Shown: positions 43,616 through 48,893 of the stretch, in pieces
Layout: the number at the start of each line of letters is the position of its first letter
Position numbering within the stretch: the stretch's first letter is position 1
Origin: Bacteroidales bacterium
Lineage (GTDB): Bacteria; Bacteroidota; Bacteroidia; Bacteroidales; UBA7960
Assembly (NCBI GenBank): GCA_007125585.1
Contig: SLCY01000006.1
Span: forward strand, 1 to 48,893
Length of the DNA: 48,893 nucleotides
Direction of reading: 5' to 3'
The notes under the pieces: model-generated
Told to the model about the DNA's origin: nothing
What the model saw: only the letters and a program-made list of their open reading frames with translations
Database searches by the model: none
Translations under genes and position numbers: made by a program

Positions 43616-44368
43616 ATGGAAACAACAAAAACAATCAGATGGCCCTTTGCAATGTTCATATTTCTGCTTGGGGGCCTGCTTTTACCGGGTTGTCATATGG
43701 ACAGCACACAAGTGATCAAGGGGGATGGGAATGTGTTGAGTACCTCCCACCATTTGGATGATTTCAGGGTCATCAATATTTCAGGGATGTATAATATAAT
43801 GCTTGAAGCGGGAGATGAGCCGGGTTTGGTACTGGAGACTGACGAAAACATTCACGATCTGACAGAGATTGTTGTCAGAAACAGCACATTATATATCAGC
43901 GGCACGGAAGATGCTGTTTACCGCCCTACAAAGATGGAGATGTTCATCACCTATACTGATCTGGAAGAGATCATCATTGGCGGGGCAGCCAGGCTGCATT
44001 CAGACATGACTGTCAAGACAGAAAGTTTATCAGTCAGCGTAAACGGGGCAGCAGACATTTTTCTGGACCTTGATGTGGATGAGCTTACAACCAATGTTGC
44101 GGGAGCTGCCAACATCCAGTATAAAGGACGTGCCGGGCACCACCAGGCTGACCTGTCAGGGGCCAGCAACATGCGCGCAGAAGCGCTTGACACCCGCAAA
44201 AGCCGTGTCAGCTTATCCGGTGCCGGCTCTGCACATGTATTTGCCACCGAACACCTTCATGCCAGGCTCAGCGGAGTGGGTTCCATCAGGTATTACGGTG
44301 ACCCGGCCGAAGTTATCACCGAAAGGAGCGGGCTGGGGAGGATCAGGAGTGCAGAACCGTCAGATTGA
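43616..44368 (+). CDS. GIN-domain (DUF2807) lipoprotein
   Basis: 250 residues. The N-terminus has a basic start, a hydrophobic core and the lipobox LLPGC, giving a lipid-anchored Cys27. The rest is a right-handed beta-helix of the DUF2807 / autotransporter adhesin head GIN type, seen as repeated short units with small residues: ISGMYNIML, IGGAARLHSD, VNGAADIFLDL, VAGAANIQYKG, LSGASNMRAEAL, LSGAGSAHVFA and LSGVGSIRYYG. The final Gly-Leu-Gly turn is also typical. Such proteins sit on the surface or in the periplasm; function is mostly unknown. It is 113 bases upstream of a second GIN gene on the same strand. Confidence 0.88.
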   Translation: METTKTIRWPFAMFIFLLGGLLLPGCHMDSTQVIKGDGNVLSTSHHLDDFRVINISGMYNIMLEAGDEPGLVLETDENIHDLTEIVVRNSTLYISGTEDAVYRPTKMEMFITYTDLEEIIIGGAARLHSDMTVKTESLSVSVNGAADIFLDLDVDELTTNVAGAANIQYKGRAGHHQADLSGASNMRAEALDTRKSRVSLSGAGSAHVFATEHLHARLSGVGSIRYYGDPAEVITERSGLGRIRSAEPSD

Positions 44369-44481
44369 TTGACAACCCACGTCCTATCCACACATTGGCT
44401 CAATGCAATGCATCCGTACCCGAAGAAATGAATCAATACCCAATTTAATCAATAAAAGTAAACCAATTAATCATTTTTATC

Positions 44482-45948
44482 ATGAAAACAAGAAGATTGA
44501 TCCCAGCCATTATTTTGTCAGCATTGTTATGTTTCCCTGCCGCATTGATAGCACAAACCGTTTTTGAAGAAAGGGAGGTGGGGACATTTACAGGTGTGGA
44601 AACCAGCAGTGTGTTCCGCGTCCACCTTACCCAGGGTGAGTCATTTTCGGTGGAGGTGGAAGCACCGGAAGAGCACGTGGAGCATATTGAAGCCCTTGTT
44701 GTTGACGGTGTCTTGTCCATCGATTACACCCAGCGTGCCCGAAACCTCAGGGACCTGGTGGTACACATCACGGCACCTGAGTTTACCTACATACATGCCG
44801 GAGGGGCTTCTGAAATCAGCAGCGTCAGCACCATAACAAGCAATGCCTTGAAAGTAAAAGTTTCCGGGGCATCCAGGATGGACCTTACTGTTGATGCAGA
44901 TCATCTGACCACCGACATCAGCGGTGCGTGCAACATAAAGCTTGCCGGAAGGGCTACCCTGCATGAGATCACTGCAAGTGGCGTATCCGGGGTGCGTGCC
45001 TATGACCTGGAAACCATCACCACCGATGTGAACAGTTCAGGCACCGCCACGGTACGGATCACCGTGCTGGAGTCCCTGACTGCCGACGCCAGTGGCACAT
45101 CAAGTGTCACTTACCGCGGAGAGCCGCAGCTAACGGATTACACAACCTCCGTCACTGCAAACGTCAGGCCTGCAGAACCCACACCCGGACCGGTGACCGA
45201 TGAGGTGGAAGAGGATAAGGACACCGTGGTGATCAGTGTTGGCCGCAGGGAAGTGGTCATCGTGGATGGCGAGATGCCGGAAATACGCACCAGGCCAATG
45301 GCCAGAATGCAATGGCGCAGCAACTGGAGCGGTTTTTATCTGGGCATTAATGGCTATCTTACACCCGGCAACAGCATCAACCTCGATCCGGAAGATGAAT
45401 ACCTGGACCTGGAGTACAACAATTCGATCCAGGTGAACCTAAACCTCTGGGAACAAAACCTGGTGATTGCGCGGGGCAATAATGGAATGGTTGGCCTGGT
45501 GAGCGGCCTGGGTGTAAGCTGGAACAATTACCGTTTCTCGAACAACATCCGGCTGGTTCATGATGCGGATGGACTGGATCATTTTCATGACGACATTCAC
45601 AGTTTCCGCAAAAACAAGCTGACAGTTTCCCATCTTAACCTTCCGTTCATGCTTGAATACCAGCACCACGGCCACAGACACAACCAGTTTCACATATCCG
45701 CTGGTGTTAATGCTGGCTTGCGGCTCAGGAGCCACACCAAGCAAGTATACCGCCATGAAGGCAGCCGCCAGAAAGACAAAGACTTCAGGGACTTTCACCT
45801 GGCGCCCTTCCGCTATGAAGCCATAGCCCGCATTGGTTTCGGAAGGATCAACCTTTTTGCCAGCTATGCACTCAACACCATGTTCAGGGAAGACAAAGGG
45901 CCCGAGTTGTACCCATTCAGTGCAGGTATCAGGCTGTTGAACTTCTGA
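44482..45948 (+). CDS. GIN-domain (DUF2807) protein fused to an outer-membrane beta-barrel
   Basis: 488 residues. Signal peptide (IPAIILSALLCFPAALIAQ, no lipobox Cys). Residues about 27-225 form a GIN beta-helix (AGGASEIS, VSGASRMDLTV, ISGACNIKLAG, ASGVSGVRAYD, ASGTSSVTYRG). A Pro/Glu-rich linker (about 225-245) and a short VVISVGRREVVIVDG segment follow. From about residue 280 the sequence shows barrel strands: NWSGFYLGINGY, GMVGLVSGLGVSWNNYRF, FHISAGVNAGLRLRSH, FRYEAIARIGFGRINLFASYAL and a C-terminal LYPFSAGIRLLNF ending in Phe. This resembles PorT-like barrels. One polypeptide therefore joins a surface or periplasmic beta-helix to its own outer-membrane anchor. Confidence 0.85.
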   Translation: MKTRRLIPAIILSALLCFPAALIAQTVFEEREVGTFTGVETSSVFRVHLTQGESFSVEVEAPEEHVEHIEALVVDGVLSIDYTQRARNLRDLVVHITAPEFTYIHAGGASEISSVSTITSNALKVKVSGASRMDLTVDADHLTTDISGACNIKLAGRATLHEITASGVSGVRAYDLETITTDVNSSGTATVRITVLESLTADASGTSSVTYRGEPQLTDYTTSVTANVRPAEPTPGPVTDEVEEDKDTVVISVGRREVVIVDGEMPEIRTRPMARMQWRSNWSGFYLGINGYLTPGNSINLDPEDEYLDLEYNNSIQVNLNLWEQNLVIARGNNGMVGLVSGLGVSWNNYRFSNNIRLVHDADGLDHFHDDIHSFRKNKLTVSHLNLPFMLEYQHHGHRHNQFHISAGVNAGLRLRSHTKQVYRHEGSRQKDKDFRDFHLAPFRYEAIARIGFGRINLFASYALNTMFREDKGPELYPFSAGIRLLNF

Positions 45949-46175
45949 AAATGCATTCTTTAACCTCCGGTGTTCATCGCGGGGTTGAAAGATACGGGTT
46001 TCTTTCTCTTTGTTCGGGGTTCAGGGCGATCGATGATTGGATCGTCCCGGATCCCGAACTTTTGTTAAGCCATGATGTCAAGGCAGCACAAAACCCGGCC
46101 AATGGATTCCCGGCGACTTTCATGACACCATCGCCAAAATAAGCACCAATCCCTGACCTTTCAGCAGTTTTCCTT

Positions 46176-46209
46176 TTTGACCCGGTAAAAACAGAAATGA
46201 TTATTTTTG
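46176..46209 (+). promoter_or_regulatory. Promoter of yebC
   Basis: TTTG at 46176-46179, 22 bases, then TATTTTTG at 46202-46209. Transcription would start near 46215, only about ten bases before the yebC ATG. Confidence 0.55.
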
Positions 46210-46225
46210 TAGAAAAACAAAGGCG

Positions 46226-46981
46226 ATGTCAGGACACAGCAAATGGTCAACCATCAAACGGAAGAAAGGCGCACTGGATGCCAAGCGGTCCAGGATATTT
46301 TCCCGGGTCATCAAAGAAATCAGTGTTGCCGTGAAGGAAGGCGGCAATGACGAGGACGGCAACCCCCGTTTGCGGCTGGCCATCGCCAATGCCAAAGGGG
46401 TCAACATGCCCAAAGACACCATCCAGCGGGCCATCTCCAAAGCGGGTGAAAAAAATGCCGCCAATTTCCAGGAAGTGACCTATGAAGGCTATGCAAACTA
46501 CGGGGTTGCGGTATATATTGAATGTCTTACCGACAATATTCAGCGCACAGTGGCCAACATCAGATCATATCTCAACAAGCACGAGGGAAAGCTGGAAACA
46601 AAAGGCGCCCTGGGTTTCCTTTTTGACAGGAAAGGGGTATTTACCATCCCCGAAAAAGTGATAGGGGAAAAAGGGCTGGACGAAGAAGGCTTTTTAATGG
46701 AACTGATCGACGCAGGCGCAGAGGAGGCAGAGAATGAAGATGGGTTTTTCAACATAACCACTGCCATGGAAGATTTCGGCAACATGGTAAAGAAACTGGA
46801 AGAAATGGGTGTGGAAGCTGAAAACGCTGAGCTCCAAAGAGTTCCAAAGACCACCATAAAACTGGACGATGATCAGGCGAAAAAGGTGCTGAAGCTTATC
46901 GACGCACTCGAAGAGGACGATGATGTACAGAATGTATTTCACAACCTCGAGCTTACCGAGGAGCTGATGGCTGAGATGTAA
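46226..46981 (+). CDS. yebC: YebC/PmpR family regulator (TACO1-like)
   Basis: 251 residues with the invariant start SGHSKWSTIKRKKGALDAKR and later NAKGVNMPKDTIQRAISKA, YEGYANYGVAVYIECLTDN and the acidic C-terminus. The family has three alpha/beta domains. It is known as a DNA-binding regulator (PmpR, YebC) and as a translation factor that helps ribosomes at proline stretches (TACO1, YeeI). Cytoplasmic. It stands alone with a strong promoter directly upstream and is convergent with the ATPase gene. Confidence 0.96.
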   Translation: MSGHSKWSTIKRKKGALDAKRSRIFSRVIKEISVAVKEGGNDEDGNPRLRLAIANAKGVNMPKDTIQRAISKAGEKNAANFQEVTYEGYANYGVAVYIECLTDNIQRTVANIRSYLNKHEGKLETKGALGFLFDRKGVFTIPEKVIGEKGLDEEGFLMELIDAGAEEAENEDGFFNITTAMEDFGNMVKKLEEMGVEAENAELQRVPKTTIKLDDDQAKKVLKLIDALEEDDDVQNVFHNLELTEELMAEM

Positions 46982-46994
46982 TTTGTTACGATGG

Positions 46995-47039
46995 CCACAA
47001 TTGAGGCTGCATCCGTATTCGCCGGATGTTAAATTGTGG
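46995..47039. terminator. Probable two-way terminator or dyad between yebC and the ABC gene
   Basis: CCACAATT (46995-47002) pairs with AATTGTGG (47032-47039), and within it CATCCG (47010-47015) pairs with CGGATG (47023-47028). It starts 14 bases after the yebC stop and includes the last codons of the convergent gene. There is no strong T-run, so a factor-independent terminator is likely but not proven. Confidence 0.4.
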
Positions 47040-48750
47040 GAATGGCCTCTATCAATGTTTTGGTGTAATTGTTCCCGGGATTGGCATACAATGCATCCGC
47101 ATCATTCAGTTCTACCATGCGGCCGTTTTGCATCACCATGATGCGGTCTGACATGTATTTTACCACTGACAAATCGTGGGAGATAAAGATATAGGTCAGG
47201 CCAAATTCTTGTTTAAGACTGTTGAGCAGGTTAAGCACCTGTGCCTGCACCGATACATCCAATGCTGATACGGACTCATCGCATACGATGAATTCAGGGT
47301 CCAATGCCAGTGCCCTTGCAATACAGATCCTTTGTCGCTGTCCGCCGGAAAATTCGTGCGGGTAGCGGTAATAATGCTTTTCTTCCAGGCCCACTTTTTC
47401 CAGCAGGTAGAGGATCTTTTCCCGGCGTGCCTTGTTATTTCTGAGGATCCCATGCACCCGCATGGGTTCCATCATGGCGCTACCCACACTGATTCCCGGT
47501 GTGAGCGAAGCATAGGGGTCCTGGAAGATGATCTGGAACCTGGGGCGCAGCTTTCGAAGCGCCGCATTGGACAGCTTGGCAAGGTCAACCCCTTTGTATA
47601 TCACTTGTCCTGACCCGGGTTGTATCAGCCGCATGATCGTGCGGCCGAGGGTTGTCTTCCCGCAACCCGACTCCCCTACCAGTCCGAGGGTTTCCCCCTT
47701 GTAAACATGTAAGCTGATGTCTTCAACCGCTTTGTGAAATGCCGTTGGTTTTCCAAAAAAATTTTTCTGTTTCACAAAGTAGGTTCTCAGGTTCTTCACC
47801 TGTAGCAGGACCTCCTGTCTCTTTGCCTGCCTGTGCCATGCCGGCGGGGATGCTGGCCGTTTGCCGGCCGACAGGTCTTTATTCCCTGAAGCATCAGGGA
47901 ATAAATAGTCATCCACCACGGCGAGCCTTTCTGGCCTTTCACTGAGTGAAGGCCTGCAAGCGATCAATGCCCTGGCATAAGGGTCAACAGGATTGCTGAA
48001 CACCTCTTTCGCCGGACCGGTTTCCATCACCTTTCCGTTGCGCATCACCGCAGTGACATCGGCCAACGCATTGATCACTCCCAGGTCGTGCGAAATGAAC
48101 AAGACGGCCATCCCATGCCTTTTCTGCAGTGTGCCAATGAGTTCAAGGATCCTTTTTTGCACCGTGACATCCAGTGCTGTCGTCGGTTCATCCGCAATAA
48201 GTAACGAAGGGCTGCATGCCATGGCCATAGCGATCATTACCCGCTGTTTCTGGCCGCCCGAAAGTTCATGGGGCCAGGCACGGAATATCTTTTCCGGTTC
48301 CGGCAAACGGACTTCCGTGAAAAGGTCAAGGGCCTTTTGCTTTGCACCTCTCCTTGCTGTCCTGCCATGACGCAACAGGCTTTCCACCACTTGCATACCG
48401 CAACGTTTCACCGGGTTCAGCGATGTCATGGGTTCCTGAAAGATCATGGCGATATGTCGGCCACGGATCTGCTGCATCTCTTTATCGGTGAGCTTAAGCA
48501 GGTTGAGCATGCCCCGGTGCGGATGGCGGAACCATACCTCGCCCGCAGTAATGCGTGCCTTGCTGCGACTAAGAAGGCGCATCACCGCCAGTGCAGTGAC
48601 TGACTTCCCTGAACCCGACTCCCCCACCAGACCAAGGGTATCCCCAGGAAACATGTCCAGGCTAATGCCGTCAACCGCCCTGACCACCCCGTCATCAGTG
48701 GAAAATTCCACAGTAAGGTCTTTTACCGACAATACCGGAATGTTATTCAT
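47029..48750 (-). CDS. Fused dual ATPase of a peptide (Dpp/Opp) ABC transporter
   Basis: 573 residues carrying two complete ABC ATPase domains in one chain, equivalent to DppD plus DppF. Domain 1: Walker A GESGSGKS, Q-loop FQEPMTSLNP, signature LSGGQKQR, Walker B LLIADEPTTALD, ending with the oligopeptide_ABC_C block NPVDPYARALI. Domain 2: Walker A GESGCGKT, FQDPYASLTPG, signature FSGGQRQR, Walker B FIVCDESVSALD. It energises import of di- or oligopeptides (or nickel and related substrates) through inner-membrane permeases. The permease and binding-protein genes are not in the window. A minus-strand TATATTTG lies just upstream. Confidence 0.92.
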   Translation of the reverse strand: MNNIPVLSVKDLTVEFSTDDGVVRAVDGISLDMFPGDTLGLVGESGSGKSVTALAVMRLLSRSKARITAGEVWFRHPHRGMLNLLKLTDKEMQQIRGRHIAMIFQEPMTSLNPVKRCGMQVVESLLRHGRTARRGAKQKALDLFTEVRLPEPEKIFRAWPHELSGGQKQRVMIAMAMACSPSLLIADEPTTALDVTVQKRILELIGTLQKRHGMAVLFISHDLGVINALADVTAVMRNGKVMETGPAKEVFSNPVDPYARALIACRPSLSERPERLAVVDDYLFPDASGNKDLSAGKRPASPPAWHRQAKRQEVLLQVKNLRTYFVKQKNFFGKPTAFHKAVEDISLHVYKGETLGLVGESGCGKTTLGRTIMRLIQPGSGQVIYKGVDLAKLSNAALRKLRPRFQIIFQDPYASLTPGISVGSAMMEPMRVHGILRNNKARREKILYLLEKVGLEEKHYYRYPHEFSGGQRQRICIARALALDPEFIVCDESVSALDVSVQAQVLNLLNSLKQEFGLTYIFISHDLSVVKYMSDRIMVMQNGRMVELNDADALYANPGNNYTKTLIEAIPTI

Positions 48751-48772
48751 ATCATCAAAGGGGTCTTACAAA

Positions 48773-48780
48773 CAAATATA
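48773..48780 (-). promoter_or_regulatory. -7 box of the dual-ATPase ABC gene
   Basis: TATATTTG on the minus strand, a perfect TAnnTTTG, ending 22 bases before the ATG at 48750. No clear -33 TTG; the upstream side is occupied by the inverted repeat at 48787-48826. Confidence 0.5.
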
Positions 48781-48786
48781 CATGAA

Positions 48787-48826
48787 TTTTTTTCATTCGA
48801 AATTACACACAGACGAATGAAAAAAA
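48787..48826. repeat. 13-bp perfect inverted repeat overlapping a start codon
   Basis: Arms at 48787-48799 (seven T, then CATTCG) and 48814-48826 (CGAATG, then seven A) are exact complements separated by 14 bases. It lies between two divergent genes. The right arm contains the ATG (48817) of the rightward partial gene. It could be an operator, or an RNA hairpin masking the start codon. Confidence 0.6.
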
Positions 48827-48893
48827 ATCATGTGAAAGCGAAGCGGTTCCTCCTGTACACCAGCATTTTGTATATTGTTTTTTTACAAAATGA
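48817..48893 (+). CDS. Start of a further gene, cut off by window edge
   Basis: 25 codons from ATG 48817, open to the last base. The protein starts MKKNHVKAKRFLLYTSILYI and continues hydrophobic, so it looks like a signal peptide or N-terminal membrane anchor with a basic start. Nothing more can be said about its function. It is divergent from the dual-ATPase gene, and its start codon lies within the inverted repeat. It may be a chance reading frame, as only 77 bases are visible. Confidence 0.4.
   Translation, partial: MKKNHVKAKRFLLYTSILYIVFLQN

Noticed and set aside
45951-46142. Plus-strand open frame of 63 codons between the GIN-barrel gene and yebC
   Set aside because: No family resemblance, no ribosome site; it begins two bases after the previous stop and reads like translated intergenic DNA.
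1-48893. Search by eye for tRNA, rRNA, CRISPR arrays, insertion sequences, integrases and restriction or defence genes
   Set aside because: None was recognised in the gaps between genes. The window looks like ordinary chromosome without mobile islands.

Overview
The window is a stretch of chromosome from a member of the Bacteroidota, probably near the Bacteroidales/Marinilabiliales. This rests on gene families typical of the phylum (a DUF4271 membrane protein before hemD-rnpA-yidD, a DHODH-like protein, GIN/DUF2807 adhesin-head proteins, CrtD/CruF-type carotenoid genes) and on repeated promoters of the Bacteroidota form TTG-N19-21-TAnnTTTG, seen for example before pta, yebC and a patatin gene. 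No rRNA, tRNA, CRISPR array, insertion sequence or phage gene was recognised. Only a few metabolic hints exist: pta-ackA suggests acetate formation, and the outer-membrane proteins show a Gram-negative envelope.

Left part (1-7132): a carotenoid cluster. crtB (cut by the window edge) and crtI run leftward. A CrtD-type desaturase, a CruF-type hydratase, a PlsC-like acyltransferase, a CruC/CrtQ-like glycosyltransferase and a secreted TPR protein run rightward as an overlapping operon. Together they predict a 1'-hydroxylated, 3',4'-desaturated C40 carotenoid carrying an acylated sugar. No cyclase or ketolase is visible, but the cluster continues beyond base 1.

7251-14773: a large secreted S9 peptidase, a small methyltransferase, aspS and an ABC-F ATPase. 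14946-22400: a long leftward run, DUF4271 > hemD > rnpA > yidD > S41 protease > O-antigen-ligase-like protein > zinc peptidase. 22675-31000: pta-ackA, a DHODH-like flavoprotein, a Tat-signal radical SAM protein, a small secreted barrel-like protein, a patatin and cysS. 30946-36654: a complete tripartite RND efflux operon (adaptor > pump > TolC-like channel).

Right part: a membrane-lipid operon (CDP-alcohol phosphatidyltransferase, CdsA, dolichol/phytol-kinase-like protein), a giant cytoplasmic GH13 protein of 1176 residues with two unassigned flanking regions, a lipoprotein, two tandem GIN-domain proteins of which the second is fused to an outer-membrane barrel, yebC, a fused Dpp/Opp-type dual ATPase, and the first 25 codons of a further gene whose start lies inside a 13-bp inverted repeat.

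Most genes are ordinary housekeeping or envelope genes. The items most worth a second look are the Tat-exported radical SAM protein, the GH13 protein, the GIN-barrel fusion, the putative acylated carotenoid glycoside pathway with its secreted TPR partner, and several strong unexplained palindromes in intergenic DNA.
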